Origin: Bacteroidales bacterium
GTDB taxonomy: Bacteria; Bacteroidota; Bacteroidia; Bacteroidales; Prolixibacteraceae
Direction of reading: 5' to 3'
Length of the DNA: 64,000 nucleotides
Assembly: GCA_012719495.1 (NCBI GenBank)
Contig: JAAYAG010000040.1
Location: forward strand, 19,954-83,953
Made by a program: the position numbers and the translations under genes. Below the pieces are notes generated by a model that saw only the letters and a list, made by a program, of their open reading frames with translations, was not told the origin of the DNA and did not search any database. Every line of letters starts with the position of its first letter. The stretch's first letter is position 1. Positions 1-10,739 of this stretch are shown here, in pieces.

Positions 1-1
1 T

Positions 2-3000
2 AAAAATGAGTTCTTTTCAAATTATTTCGACCTAGACCTTCACGATTCTTTTACAACGTTTTTGCTAAATGTTCCTTCAGGCACAAAAGGCACATTTAAA
101 ATCAATGGAAGTGCTTCGGTTAGAACTATTCCATTTAATCAGATCACTTCGGTAACGTATACACCTTCAGTTGCTTATAATGGGGTTGTTGAAGTGTCGT
201 GGGGTGCATCTGACGGGCAGGATACCACTTGGGCTACAATTCGGTTTGAATATGTTAATGCCCCGCCGGTAGCAAACGATATTTATGTTTCTGGCAAGGA
301 AGATGAAAAACTCTCATTCCTTACAACTACTTTTTCAACAAAACCCAATCCTTTTGAGGATGTGGATAAAAATGACAATCTGGGAAGTATTCGCGTTGAA
401 ACATTTCCGCAGCATGGTGTGTTACTGTTTGGCCCATCAGGCAATGCTGATACATTGAGAATTGGCGATTTACCTTTCGAAATTGCTGCTTCCCAAATCA
501 ATTACAAGTTAGTTTATATCCCAGAATCTAACTGGTATGGTTCTGATTCATTTACCTATAGTTCCAATGATGGCTCAGACTGGTCGGCAAGCAGTGCTAC
601 GATATATATAACTATTACTGCTGTCAATGATCCGCCTGTAGCCCTTAACGATACGGTATCATTCATTGAAGACCAACGGTTCTCTGACTATAATGTAATC
701 TCTAACGATTTCGATGTTGACAACCTAAATAGTGAACTTTCGGTAACAATTGATCATCCAGGAACAGCGGGCGCTAACGGGCAGATTGTGCTTACCCCTG
801 GTGGAATGTTGTCGTACTTCCCAAATCAAAACTTTTATGGGAACGTGTATTTTACCTATTCGTTGTGCGATCCTGCCGGTTTGTGTTCATCGGCAACAGT
901 ATTTATAGAGATTTTGCCAGTAAACGATCCTCCGTTGGCTGTAAACGATACTATCACTATTATGGAGAGCGATCCTGGGTTCGACTCTGATGAAACGACC
1001 AACTTGCTTGTCAATGATATCGATCCTGAAAACAACCCCAAAATGGTGATCTTGGCAGGCGGACAACTTCCGGGGACGATCCTTCAGGGAAGTTATGGTA
1101 CTATCACTATTCGTAGCGATGGAAGTTTTTCGTATGTGCTTGATCCAACCAAGGTGGAGTCGCTCGATGATAACGATCAGGTTTTTGATTCGTTTACTTA
1201 TCAGGCTTCTGATGATGACCCTGAAAGTATTCCTACACAGGCTTCGTTGATCATAATCATCGATGGGCTTAACAGCCCACCATCACCTGTAAACGATACT
1301 GTTTATGTATCTGAAGATCTACTTATCGACTTTTATACAGAAGAATCGGTGCTAAGCAATGATACAGACCCTGAAAATAATCCTTTATCGCTAGTCGCGG
1401 TAAATAGTAATAGTGTAAGTCCGATAAGTGGTTCATTTGGTGAGTTCTCGTGGACGAATGAAGGCTTGTATAAATACGATCAAAAAGGGCAGTTCAATCA
1501 TCTTTCGGAAGGGGCTACTGCACAAGTACAATTCGATTATACTGTTTCTGACGGAGGCCTTAGCAGTATTGGAATCTTGTTAGTTAACATTAACGGGCTT
1601 AATGATGCTCCAATTGCTCGGAACGATTTTTTTGAATTCAATATCGATTTTGATTCTATGACTGTTGATGGAGGCTCGAATAATCGCCTGTTATTCAATG
1701 ATTTTGATTTTGATGATGATGGCGATCAGCTCGAAATTGTTTCCATTAATGGGGTTTCCGGAACGGGTGTTTCCGTTGGAAGTGCTGGTCTTCTTCGATG
1801 GACTGAAAATTATTCAGGAACCTACACTTACATACCTGATGCTGATTCCATTATTAAGCTAAAGGACGGGGATGAGATTTATGATGTTTTTACCTATGTC
1901 ATTAAAGATATCCATGGGGCTACTGATACTGCAAGCTTGACAATTACTATTAGGGGGAAAAACGACAATCCACTTAGTAACGACGATATTTTCGAGATTT
2001 GGGAAGATACTTTACAAAATTCAATGCCTGCTCCCGGCTTGCTCGAGAACGATAGCGACCCCGAAAATGATCCTGTGGTGGTTGCAATAAACGACGAAAC
2101 CAGCGGTATTATTCCTGGTCGGTATGGGCGTCTTGAGTGGGATTACTCAGGGGCATATACGTATTTCTCCGATTCGGCAACCGTTAACCATTTTGCCAAA
2201 GATTCGCTTTATACCGATACGTTCAGGTACAGGATGAAAGATAGCAACAATGCCGATTCATATTCATTCTTATATGTCCGGATTAAAGGGCAGAACGATG
2301 CGCCATATGCTATCAACGATTACGATTATGTGAACGAACTCGATACAATCCAGAAAATCAATGTTGATAGCGGTTTGTTGAAAAACGATTTCGATATTGA
2401 TTATCATGATTCTGTTTCGGTATTGATGTTGAATAATCAGATGGAAGTTCCGGCTATCGGAATTTACGGGCAGCTATTCTGGGCGTCTGATGGTACATAT
2501 ACTTATGTGCCGAATGAAGAGACGGATACACTTAGTTTTGGCGAAATCGTTATTGAAACATTTGACTACACCATTACCGACCTTCATGATTCGTTGACAA
2601 GTGCACAACTGATAATAAACATTACTGGCACGAACGATTCTCCGGTGGCGGTTAACGATACCATACAGGTTTCTGAGGATTCTCTGCAGGTTGCATTTGC
2701 CGAACCCGAAGAACGTCTTCTGTTTAACGATTTCGATGTAGACAGGGATTCTTTCTGGGTTTATAGTGTCGATGCAAAGAAAAGCCCATCAATTTTATTG
2801 CCACATAGCCATATTGAATGGGATTCGACCGGGGCGTTTACGTATTTCCGTAATCCGGAACTCGATACGCTCGCTATTGCTACCCAAGTAATTGATTCGG
2901 TTAGGTATAGAGTTGTAGATGAAAACAATGCCTCGGGGTATGCTTGGCTCTACATTTACATTCTGGGCGAAAACGATGCCCCGGTTGCCGTACGTGACCA

Positions 3001-6000
3001 CAATCAGTTGCTTGAAACAACCGACAGTATAGTAAGTGATGCTTCTACTCTTTTGTTGGCCAATGATTATGATGTTGATAAGGGAGATACTATTGTGGTG
3101 AGCAGTGTTGGTAATAGTTCAGAAAGCATCATAGTTGGCCGATATGGAGAGCTGTTGTGGCAAGCTGATGGTTCTTACGTGTATTTCAATAATAACGAGG
3201 CAACCGATTCGCTTAAAGATGGAAATCAAGTTTCTGATTGTTTCCCATATACCATTGTTGACAAGGAAGGAGCTACGGCACAAGATACCTTGCAAATAAC
3301 CATCACTGGTGTTAACGATGAGCCGGTGGCCATAAGTGACACTCTTTCATTGTTCGAAGACGAGTTGGTTAAGGCGCTGGTTGCCGGAACTGACGGATTA
3401 CTCGATAATGATATTGACGTAGATAATGAGCCATTGAGGGTCGTAAACTTTGATAGCAGAAACCAATATTCATTTTCAACAGTTTATGGGGCAATAACCT
3501 GGGATCAGTTTGGCTCAATAACCTTTGAACCCAATCAGTTGGCTGTTGATTCATTAAAGCATAACGAAGAGGTGTCTGAACGGTTTACGTATGTCGTTAG
3601 CGATGCTCAGGTAAGCGATACCGCTCAATTAGTGATAATCATCAAGGGGTTGAATGATGCGCCAACGGCTCTAAATGACTCTGTTTTCATCGACGAAGAT
3701 ACCCTTTCTGTAAAGATTTCTACAAATGATATTCAACATCTTCGTGCAAACGATTCTGATGTTGATGGCGATTCAACTTTTATTCTGTCGATTAATGATT
3801 TACCCGAAGGAAATCAGGTAACAGGCTATTTTGGTACGCTGCTATGGGGAAGCGACGGAAGCTATACATATTATACCAATCAAGAAATTACCGATACGTT
3901 GGCCTATGGCGAAACCGTGTTCGAAACCTTTGTATATGTTTTGTCCGATGTGTTGGGAAGTGTCGACACAGCCATGTTGGTTATTCAAATTGATGGGGTG
4001 AACGATCCACCGGTAGCCGTCAGAAACAATTATCGTACATACGACCGTATCCCTATTGCCATTTCGGCTCCATCGCCCGATGACATTTTGTATAATGATA
4101 CCGATGTTGATGGCGATTACAAAGAACTTATTGCGGTGAATGAATCGGCCGATACGGTTACTACCGGGGTTTATGGCATACTTACATGGAGCAACGACGG
4201 TGGTTTTGAATACAAACCCGATTCTGCTTTCGCGGTAAGTTTGCGACCTCTCGAAACCGTTGTCGATACTTTTGTGTATAGAATGCATGATGAATGGCAA
4301 GCTGCCGATACTTCACTCTTACACTTTACCATCGAGGGGATTAACAATCCTCCGCGGGCAAGGAAAGATACCTTGTATTTGTCTGAAGATGATTTTTTTA
4401 AGAGTTTGCCCGCTCCGGGATTACTGATCGCAAAAAATGTGGATGACCCGGATAAGGATACATTGACAGTGCAATCTATTACAGGCCCGTTAGCTACTTC
4501 TGTTCTGGATTCTGTTTCTGGTAACTATGGGTACATGAAGTGGGACAGTGTTGGAAATGTTACTTATTATCCTAATCAGGATGTCATTCATCAATTGGGT
4601 GATAGAGAATTTATTACTGAAACATTTACCTATACAGTTGTCGATCAGGGCAATCTTGCTGCTACTTCGAAATTGATTGTGCATGTTTTGGGCCAGAATG
4701 ATCCGGTAACGGCATTTAATGATACGGCCAGTGTCGATGAAGATACTTGGTTGCGATACAACGTATGTGAAAACGATTCGGATATTGATTTCGACTGGGA
4801 AGGAAACTTCGATTATTCTGCATTAACTATTATTACCTCGCCTCAACATGGATTGGCTTCGCGAAACAGTGCAACGGGTGAAATATATTATAATCCCGAT
4901 AAGGATTTTTATGGCGAAGACAGTCTGCAATATCGTATCTGCGACACCGGCGATCCGGTTTATTGTGATGAGGCTTGGTTCTATATTCATGTGCTTCCAG
5001 TTAACGATCCCCCTGTCGCCACTCATTTGGTGCTCAAGACACCTGTGAACACCCCGATTGGGTTCAATTATCCGGCTCAGATTAATGATATTGATGATGG
5101 TATTGACTCCACTTCACTCATTCTTCTTTATGATGGGGATGCCGAAATTACAAAAGATGAAGTTTATTATCAGATTACATATAATCCGGTAGCAGATTCT
5201 TCATATCGTGATGAATTTATTTATTCAATGACCGATAAAACGGCAGTGCCGGCTTATGTGATTGTGACCGTTCTGGTTGGCGATACCCTTTCAGATTTCT
5301 ATGCACAGAATGATACTATTACGACAATTGAAGATACCGCTGTTGATATTTATAATCTTGCCAACGACACGATTGGTTCTGAATTCCCCGATCCGAGGAG
5401 TGTCGAGATTGAAGTGTTCCCGGTAAATGGGGTGGCTGTTTTCGATCCGGTGAAGCAGATTATTGTTTATTCACCTGATGAAAATTTTAATGGAAAGGAT
5501 TCGCTTGCGTATATTTTAGCTTCAGGTCTTGGGCATTGGGATTTTGCATGGGTTTATATCACTGTGCATCCGGTCGATGATGCCTTTGGTGCCAACGACG
5601 ATTATGCGGAAACGTATGTGAATAGGACTGTTCAAATAGCCGCATTGGCTAATGATGTAGACCCTGATAATCTGGTTGATGCAGTTTCTGTTGCTGCTCA
5701 GCCTCAAAATGGGACAGCCATTGTAAATATTGACCAAACTATTGGATACACGCCAACGACTGGTTTTGTGGGTATCGATAGTTTTTATTACCGGATTTGT
5801 GATACCGAATCATCGGTATGCGATAGTGCCCGGATCATTGTTATTGTTTCTCCGGAAGAAAAACTCTTCGAGGCAATGAACGATGATTATTCTACCAATG
5901 AAAATGAGGTGTTGGTGATGGATAATCCGTTGCCAACCAATAACGATAAAAATACAGATGCTACTGTACTTGTCGATCAGGGAACGTTTGAAGTAATCAG

Positions 6001-8164
6001 TGGGCCGGAAAACGGGAATTCTGTTTCGTTGGTCAATGTCGTTACCTACACTCCTGATAACGATTATTTTGGACCCGATTGGATGCAATATATCGTGGCC
6101 GATTCTGTCGGCAACTGGGACATGGCCGAAATCAACATTTGGGTGAATGAAATTAATACACCTCCGGTTGCTGTTAACGATACTCTAATCGTTACGAAAA
6201 ATGAATTTAAGCGGATTTTCGTGCTCGAAAACGACTACGATACTGATGGTTCGCTCAACTGGTCAACGCTTGACATTGTGGGCAATCCACAAAATGGCGA
6301 AGTAGTGGTTGATACACAAACCGGAACAATCCTTTATAAACCATCGATTAACTCGGGTGATGACCATTTCACATACAAGATTTGCGATACTGAAGGTCAG
6401 TGCGCCCAAGCAACAGTTTATGTTACCATTGAACTTGAAACAACTATATATATATATCGCACCACCCTTGAAGATACCCCGGTTTCGATTGATGTGGCTG
6501 CAGAAATGGCAAAATACAACCTTACATTTGATGTCAATGAGATTATTGAAGAAGTGGCTCCCGACTTGGGAAACTATGTATGGAGCATCAATAATGAACT
6601 GTTAACTTATTCTCCTGTTCTTGACTTGAATGGTAAGGATACAATTCAGTTGAATGTTTGGTCGGGTGATCATAGCGAGTTTGCCTATTTGCGAATTTTC
6701 ATTACCATTCTTCCGGTAAACGATGCACCTGTTGCCATTGGCGATACCCTGTATTGGCTGAGTGCTCCCGATACATTAATGGCATCGTTCGAAGCGGTAC
6801 TTGCCAACGATTATGATGTTGACGACGATACAATCCACCTTTCGCGTGAGGTTGTTGAAACCGGTTATGATGGTTTGTCTGTTGTTTTCAATGCAGATAG
6901 TACAATAGTAATAACTTCTGATTCAATAGAATGGTGTGATGCTTGGTTTATATATCAGATTTCTGATGGTGTACTTACCGATACTGCCATCGTGCAAATT
7001 TGGCCTTCGCTTGAGGGTATTTTAGCACACGACGACGAGGCTTCGGTTTTTGAAAATTCAACAGGAAACAAGATTGATGTGTTGGCAAACGATAGTTTTG
7101 TAGATAATCAACGTTGCACTATCGATACAATAATAATAGTAACGCCTCCGCAGCATGGTGTAGCTCAAGGTACTTATGATAACTTTGTTGAATATTCGCC
7201 AACATGCAACTTCTATGGGCAAGACCGGTTTATGTATCAGATTATTGATATTTGGGGGCAGGAAAGCAGTGCTTGGGTTTATGTTGATGTAATTGAGCGA
7301 AACAGGCCTCCTGTGGCTGTCGACGATTCGGTGTCGAATCTTGGAGAAACCGTCAATATTCCTGTTCTTGACAATGACTTCGACCCAGATGCCCTATCTA
7401 GTGGCGAATGCGAAGGAGACCCCGAAGCACATATTGTTGCCGAAAATACTGTCTTGGTTGATGCGCCAATGTTTGGTACGGCAATTTTCGACCCTTCGAC
7501 AAACAGTTTTGTATACACTCCCGAAGAAATGACTTGTACCGACTACTTTACGTATGCCATTTTCGATGAGAAGGGAGCTTCAGACACGGCAACCGTTACG
7601 GTCGATTTTAGTGAAGCACCCATTTTGGCCATTACCGATACGGTGAAAACTTATCCAGGAATATCTGTCGATGTTGCACCATTGCTCAACGATATTGGCT
7701 ATTTTGTTGCTGACGAAACTATAATTGAAGAAACTTACCCTCTACATGGTTTTTGGAGCCGGTTTGGAAACGAGGTGACTTACACTTCGGATAGAGATTT
7801 TATTGGGCACGATAGTTTGCTGTACACAATTATTTCTCCTTGTGGCGTTGAGCAAAGCGCATGGATTGTTTTCCTTGTTGAGGAACTCCGTGTGCCAGAA
7901 ATAATATCCCCAAACGGTGACGGTTCGAATGACGTACTAATTATCAATGGAATCGAATATTTCCCCGATTCTTGGCTGCAGATTTATAACCGCTACGGCC
8001 ATATTGTATACGAAAAGAAACGTTACGATAATAGCTGGGGAGGGTATTCAAACAAAGGAAGCTTGGGGGGAAACAAACCGTTACCTTCTGGAACCTATTA
8101 TTACACGTTAACGTATAACGAAGGGAGGAACAAGCAAGCCGGATTTATTTACATTTTCTGGTAA
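2..8164 (+). CDS. Giant tandem-repeat surface protein with T9SS type-B sorting domain (5' truncated)
   Basis: The reading frame is open to the left edge, so the true start and signal peptide lie outside. About 2,720 residues are visible. They form roughly two dozen modules of about 100 residues, most opening with a variant of NDPPVAVNDT and many carrying an acidic DxDxD stretch and a GxYGxLxW...GxYTY core. This is the pattern of VCBS/cadherin-like and Big_17 Ig-like domains, which often bind calcium. The last ~90 residues (ISPNGDGSNDV, IYNRYGHIVYE, PSGTYYYTLTY) match the gliding-motility-associated C-terminal domain, the type-B signal for type IX secretion. The predicted role is a secreted or surface adhesin. 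The porP/sprF-type gene starts 8 bases after the stop, as in sprB/sprF-like pairs. Ligand and exact repeat number are unknown. Confidence 0.93.
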   Translation, partial: KNEFFSNYFDLDLHDSFTTFLLNVPSGTKGTFKINGSASVRTIPFNQITSVTYTPSVAYNGVVEVSWGASDGQDTTWATIRFEYVNAPPVANDIYVSGKEDEKLSFLTTTFSTKPNPFEDVDKNDNLGSIRVETFPQHGVLLFGPSGNADTLRIGDLPFEIAASQINYKLVYIPESNWYGSDSFTYSSNDGSDWSASSATIYITITAVNDPPVALNDTVSFIEDQRFSDYNVISNDFDVDNLNSELSVTIDHPGTAGANGQIVLTPGGMLSYFPNQNFYGNVYFTYSLCDPAGLCSSATVFIEILPVNDPPLAVNDTITIMESDPGFDSDETTNLLVNDIDPENNPKMVILAGGQLPGTILQGSYGTITIRSDGSFSYVLDPTKVESLDDNDQVFDSFTYQASDDDPESIPTQASLIIIIDGLNSPPSPVNDTVYVSEDLLIDFYTEESVLSNDTDPENNPLSLVAVNSNSVSPISGSFGEFSWTNEGLYKYDQKGQFNHLSEGATAQVQFDYTVSDGGLSSIGILLVNINGLNDAPIARNDFFEFNIDFDSMTVDGGSNNRLLFNDFDFDDDGDQLEIVSINGVSGTGVSVGSAGLLRWTENYSGTYTYIPDADSIIKLKDGDEIYDVFTYVIKDIHGATDTASLTITIRGKNDNPLSNDDIFEIWEDTLQNSMPAPGLLENDSDPENDPVVVAINDETSGIIPGRYGRLEWDYSGAYTYFSDSATVNHFAKDSLYTDTFRYRMKDSNNADSYSFLYVRIKGQNDAPYAINDYDYVNELDTIQKINVDSGLLKNDFDIDYHDSVSVLMLNNQMEVPAIGIYGQLFWASDGTYTYVPNEETDTLSFGEIVIETFDYTITDLHDSLTSAQLIINITGTNDSPVAVNDTIQVSEDSLQVAFAEPEERLLFNDFDVDRDSFWVYSVDAKKSPSILLPHSHIEWDSTGAFTYFRNPELDTLAIATQVIDSVRYRVVDENNASGYAWLYIYILGENDAPVAVRDHNQLLETTDSIVSDASTLLLANDYDVDKGDTIVVSSVGNSSESIIVGRYGELLWQADGSYVYFNNNEATDSLKDGNQVSDCFPYTIVDKEGATAQDTLQITITGVNDEPVAISDTLSLFEDELVKALVAGTDGLLDNDIDVDNEPLRVVNFDSRNQYSFSTVYGAITWDQFGSITFEPNQLAVDSLKHNEEVSERFTYVVSDAQVSDTAQLVIIIKGLNDAPTALNDSVFIDEDTLSVKISTNDIQHLRANDSDVDGDSTFILSINDLPEGNQVTGYFGTLLWGSDGSYTYYTNQEITDTLAYGETVFETFVYVLSDVLGSVDTAMLVIQIDGVNDPPVAVRNNYRTYDRIPIAISAPSPDDILYNDTDVDGDYKELIAVNESADTVTTGVYGILTWSNDGGFEYKPDSAFAVSLRPLETVVDTFVYRMHDEWQAADTSLLHFTIEGINNPPRARKDTLYLSEDDFFKSLPAPGLLIAKNVDDPDKDTLTVQSITGPLATSVLDSVSGNYGYMKWDSVGNVTYYPNQDVIHQLGDREFITETFTYTVVDQGNLAATSKLIVHVLGQNDPVTAFNDTASVDEDTWLRYNVCENDSDIDFDWEGNFDYSALTIITSPQHGLASRNSATGEIYYNPDKDFYGEDSLQYRICDTGDPVYCDEAWFYIHVLPVNDPPVATHLVLKTPVNTPIGFNYPAQINDIDDGIDSTSLILLYDGDAEITKDEVYYQITYNPVADSSYRDEFIYSMTDKTAVPAYVIVTVLVGDTLSDFYAQNDTITTIEDTAVDIYNLANDTIGSEFPDPRSVEIEVFPVNGVAVFDPVKQIIVYSPDENFNGKDSLAYILASGLGHWDFAWVYITVHPVDDAFGANDDYAETYVNRTVQIAALANDVDPDNLVDAVSVAAQPQNGTAIVNIDQTIGYTPTTGFVGIDSFYYRICDTESSVCDSARIIVIVSPEEKLFEAMNDDYSTNENEVLVMDNPLPTNNDKNTDATVLVDQGTFEVISGPENGNSVSLVNVVTYTPDNDYFGPDWMQYIVADSVGNWDMAEINIWVNEINTPPVAVNDTLIVTKNEFKRIFVLENDYDTDGSLNWSTLDIVGNPQNGEVVVDTQTGTILYKPSINSGDDHFTYKICDTEGQCAQATVYVTIELETTIYIYRTTLEDTPVSIDVAAEMAKYNLTFDVNEIIEEVAPDLGNYVWSINNELLTYSPVLDLNGKDTIQLNVWSGDHSEFAYLRIFITILPVNDAPVAIGDTLYWLSAPDTLMASFEAVLANDYDVDDDTIHLSREVVETGYDGLSVVFNADSTIVITSDSIEWCDAWFIYQISDGVLTDTAIVQIWPSLEGILAHDDEASVFENSTGNKIDVLANDSFVDNQRCTIDTIIIVTPPQHGVAQGTYDNFVEYSPTCNFYGQDRFMYQIIDIWGQESSAWVYVDVIERNRPPVAVDDSVSNLGETVNIPVLDNDFDPDALSSGECEGDPEAHIVAENTVLVDAPMFGTAIFDPSTNSFVYTPEEMTCTDYFTYAIFDEKGASDTATVTVDFSEAPILAITDTVKTYPGISVDVAPLLNDIGYFVADETIIEETYPLHGFWSRFGNEVTYTSDRDFIGHDSLLYTIISPCGVEQSAWIVFLVEELRVPEIISPNGDGSNDVLIINGIEYFPDSWLQIYNRYGHIVYEKKRYDNSWGGYSNKGSLGGNKPLPSGTYYYTLTYNEGRNKQAGFIYIFW

Positions 8165-8172
8165 GCAGTATT

Positions 8173-9126
8173 ATGGTGAGAATAAACGACATATTACACA
8201 AGAACCTCGGTGTTGCATTGCTGGTTTTGTTCATGTTAGTTGGATCAGCAGCTTGGTCGCAACAGGATCCGCTGTATACACAATATATGAACAATATTAT
8301 GTCGGTGAACCCTGCCTACACCGCTGTCAGAGGGGTTGCCAGTATCTCAACCGTTTATCGAAATCAGTGGATCCGACTCGATGGCGCCCCAAAATCAACG
8401 TCAATAAGCTTTAGCATGCCGGTTGATAGCCTGAACAAAATGGGGCTAGGAGTCGACTTTATGCACGATTATACCGTCCCGTTATCAACTTCAATGTTGT
8501 TTCTCAACTATTCTTACCGTGTTAATGTAGCAGGAAACACTACGCTAAGTCTGGGGTTAAAGGCAGGGGTAAGTTTTCTCGACGCCAATCTTGATGATCT
8601 TTATCGTTATCATCAGGAGGACATTTATATAATTGAGGATGGTGAATACCAGTCGTTGTTGTTCAATGCAGGCGTTGGTGCTTTTCTATATAATGATAAT
8701 TTTTATGCCGGATTTTCTGTTCCTCGGCTATTTGAAAACCTTCACAACAAGGATGTTACCGAGGTGAAAGCTGCAAGTCGCGAAAAACAGCATTATTTTC
8801 TTCACGGAGCTTATATGATTGACTTGTCAAATGAGGTGTCGTTTAAGCCTGGCCTTACTACTATTATGACACAAGGCGCTCCCTTGACTGCCGATTTCGA
8901 TTTTTCTTTTCTTTTCCATGAGCAAATATGGATTGGGGTAATGTACAGGATTAGCGATGCCTTGGGTGGTTACATGCAATTCCAGTATAAAAATATTAAA
9001 CTTGGCTTTTCATACGATTACTCGCATACGCGTTTGCGGCAATTCCAGTCCGGAACTTTTGAAGTTTTATTGCGTTATGATTTTCGCACTCGTGCTAATC
9101 AGCGTTTCCCGATACCCGTTTTTTAA
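8173..9126 (+). CDS. Type IX secretion system membrane protein, PorP/SprF family
   Basis: The 317-residue protein has an N-terminal signal segment (VALLVLFMLVGSAAWSQ) followed by the family's opening QQDPLYTQYMNNIMSVNPAYT. The rest is amphipathic beta-strand sequence typical of an outer-membrane barrel, ending on an aromatic residue. PorP/SprF proteins partner individual type-B cargo proteins at the T9SS. Being only 8 bases behind the giant repeat protein, it is most simply that protein's dedicated partner. Paralogues are numerous in these genomes, so the exact letter name is not assigned. Confidence 0.93.
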   Translation: MVRINDILHKNLGVALLVLFMLVGSAAWSQQDPLYTQYMNNIMSVNPAYTAVRGVASISTVYRNQWIRLDGAPKSTSISFSMPVDSLNKMGLGVDFMHDYTVPLSTSMLFLNYSYRVNVAGNTTLSLGLKAGVSFLDANLDDLYRYHQEDIYIIEDGEYQSLLFNAGVGAFLYNDNFYAGFSVPRLFENLHNKDVTEVKAASREKQHYFLHGAYMIDLSNEVSFKPGLTTIMTQGAPLTADFDFSFLFHEQIWIGVMYRISDALGGYMQFQYKNIKLGFSYDYSHTRLRQFQSGTFEVLLRYDFRTRANQRFPIPVF

Positions 9127-9187
9127 CTTTTCGTAACAATCTGATGATTGTTAATTAGTTGGTTGGTTATGTTGAGGAAAAGGAGAG

Positions 9188-9207
9188 CACTTTTATAGTG
9201 TTTTATT
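9188..9207 (+). terminator. Possible terminator after the porP-like gene
   Basis: A short CACT/AGTG stem with a five-base loop is followed by TTTTATT. A separate AACAATC/GATTGTT hairpin lies at 9135-9152 without a T-run. Both sit between convergent genes. The stem is only 4 bp, so support is weak. Confidence 0.3.
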
Positions 9208-10549
9208 CTTCCTGATCTTTTAGATATCGGTACAGAGTCGATTTCCCTACATCGAGGCGGCGGGCTACTTCTCTCACATTTTTATATTTATTGATAAAGT
9301 ATAGGATAATTTCCTCGTTGTATTCCTGAAGTGTTTTTTCTTGAGAAAGAATATTTTGTCTGAGACTTAGTGGATTAATGTTGATGTGAGATGCCTCAAT
9401 CGTATCCCCGTCAGAAAGGACACACGATAGCTCCATCAGTGCTTTAAGCTCGCGGACATTCCCAGGGAAAGGGTATTGCATAAGTTTATCCTGAGCTTCC
9501 GGGGTTATTTTCTTATAGGGAAGATCATTATCGTCGCAAAAATCGTTAACGAAGTGTTTTGCCAGCAGCACAATGTCATTGCCACGGTCTCTGAGGGGCG
9601 GCAGCTCAATGGTTAATCCCAGGAGTCTGAAATACAGGTCCTCGCGAAAAAGTCCTTTGTTTACTTGTTCCGATAGGTTCCGGTGGGTGGCAATAATAAT
9701 CCTTATATCAAACTTAATGATTTTGTTGCTGCCCAGTCTTGTCAATTCACGTTCTTGCAGTACGCGTAATAGTTTTGCCTGGGTGTTCAGGTTCATTTCT
9801 GCAATTTCATCGAGGAACAGTGTACCCCCATCGGCTTGTTCAATCCTGCCGGGTTTATTGCTGTCGGCGCCAGTGAATGCTCCTTTCTCATACCCAAATA
9901 GTTCACTTTCAATTAGTGTGTCGGGAATAGAAGAAATATTGACAGGAACAAAAGGCATATTGCTCCTTTTTGAGTTGTAGTGTATTCCTTTGGCAACCAA
10001 TTCCTTACCCGTGCCTGTTTCTCCGTAGATCGAGACATTAATATTTGTTTGGGCAGCTTTGGCCATTAGAGTGAACATGTTTTCAATAGCTTTGCTACTT
10101 CCTTTAATCAAGTTCTTGAAATTGAATTCTTTGGTTATGGCCTGTTTGAGCCGGACGTTTTCATCGATCAACTCGATTTTTTCAATGATTTTTTCAATGG
10201 CAATCAGTATTTTATCGCGGGTATCGACTCCCTTGACAATATAGTCGTATGCCCCTAGTTTCAGCAATTCGATAGCTGTATTAATGTCATTTTGTCCCGA
10301 AACGATAATTACATTGGTTTGCGGGGTTATCTCAGTAACTTTTTCGAAAATTTCACGACCGTTGTAGTCGGGTAGGGTGTAGTCGAGTGAAATGATATCG
10401 GGTTTTTCGTTCAGCCTGTTAATACATTCCCGCCCTGTTGATATGGCATGAACGTCGAATTTCTCATTCTGGGAAAGGAACTTGTACATTACTTTCAGGA
10501 ACATATTGTTGTCGTCGACGATAAATATTTTATACTTTTTTGATGCCAT
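9203..10549 (-). CDS. Sigma-54-dependent response regulator (REC-AAA+-Fis HTH)
   Basis: NtrC-family activator of 448 residues. The receiver domain (1-~120) has the acidic pair D12/D13 and phospho-acceptor D56 in ISLDYTLPD. The central AAA+ domain has Walker A GETGTGKE, the sigma-54 contact loop GAFTGA and Walker B GGTLFLDEI. The C-terminus (EVARRLDVGKSTLYRYL) is a Fis-type helix-turn-helix. It should activate sigma-54 promoters when phosphorylated. No histidine kinase gene is adjacent. Upstream and divergent lie two sigma-54-like promoter units with paired GTCCC sites (10.6-11.1 kb), the obvious candidate targets. The start is the ATG before ASKKYKIFIVDDN. Family is certain; target assignment is inference. 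Confidence 0.95.
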   Translation of the reverse strand: MASKKYKIFIVDDNNMFLKVMYKFLSQNEKFDVHAISTGRECINRLNEKPDIISLDYTLPDYNGREIFEKVTEITPQTNVIIVSGQNDINTAIELLKLGAYDYIVKGVDTRDKILIAIEKIIEKIELIDENVRLKQAITKEFNFKNLIKGSSKAIENMFTLMAKAAQTNINVSIYGETGTGKELVAKGIHYNSKRSNMPFVPVNISSIPDTLIESELFGYEKGAFTGADSNKPGRIEQADGGTLFLDEIAEMNLNTQAKLLRVLQERELTRLGSNKIIKFDIRIIIATHRNLSEQVNKGLFREDLYFRLLGLTIELPPLRDRGNDIVLLAKHFVNDFCDDNDLPYKKITPEAQDKLMQYPFPGNVRELKALMELSCVLSDGDTIEASHININPLSLRQNILSQEKTLQEYNEEIILYFINKYKNVREVARRLDVGKSTLYRYLKDQEE

Positions 10550-10624
10550 ATGTAAAGCTTGTTTGTAGAAGGGTTGAAATTGAGTAGCAATTTACAGAGT
10601 TTTTTGAATGAATTATTCATTTTC

Positions 10625-10650
10625 GTCCCGTTTTTGTTAAAAGTGTCCCA
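10625..10650 (+). promoter_or_regulatory. Paired GTCCC upstream sites, copy 1
   Basis: GTCCCG at 10625 and GTCCCA at 10645 are direct repeats 20 bases apart (two helical turns). The second is part of an imperfect palindrome, TGTCCCA-TTT-TGAAACA. The second site begins exactly 69 bases before the -24 element of the first sigma-54-like promoter. The same geometry recurs 363 bases downstream, as expected of enhancer sites for the adjacent activator. Confidence 0.55.
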
Positions 10651-10713
10651 TTTTGAAACAAACATTGTTTTGGCATTATTGTTAATTGGCATTAAATCAA
10701 TATTTTGCAATTT

Positions 10714-10729
10714 TGGCACACTGATTGAT
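10714..10729 (+). promoter_or_regulatory. Sigma-54-like promoter 1
   Basis: TGGCAC-N5-TTGAT fits the -24/-12 consensus TGGCAC-N5-TTGCA, with GG and the -12 G correctly 12 bases apart. The usual C of the -12 GC is A, the one notable mismatch. It points away from the regulator gene, toward a terminator about 200 bases on, with no large ORF between. Confidence 0.55.
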
Positions 10730-10739
10730 ATATAATATA

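Noticed and set aside
3842..4300. 152-codon antisense frame in the giant repeat gene
   Set aside because: Shadow of the repetitive coding strand; composition and lack of any family resemblance argue against a gene.
9135..9152. AACAATC/GATTGTT hairpin as a terminator
   Set aside because: No T-run follows; kept only as a note with the weak terminator beside it.
10687..10708. TGGCAT followed by TTTGCA as another sigma-54 promoter
   Set aside because: GG to GC spacing is 19 rather than 12 bases, so it cannot be a -24/-12 pair.
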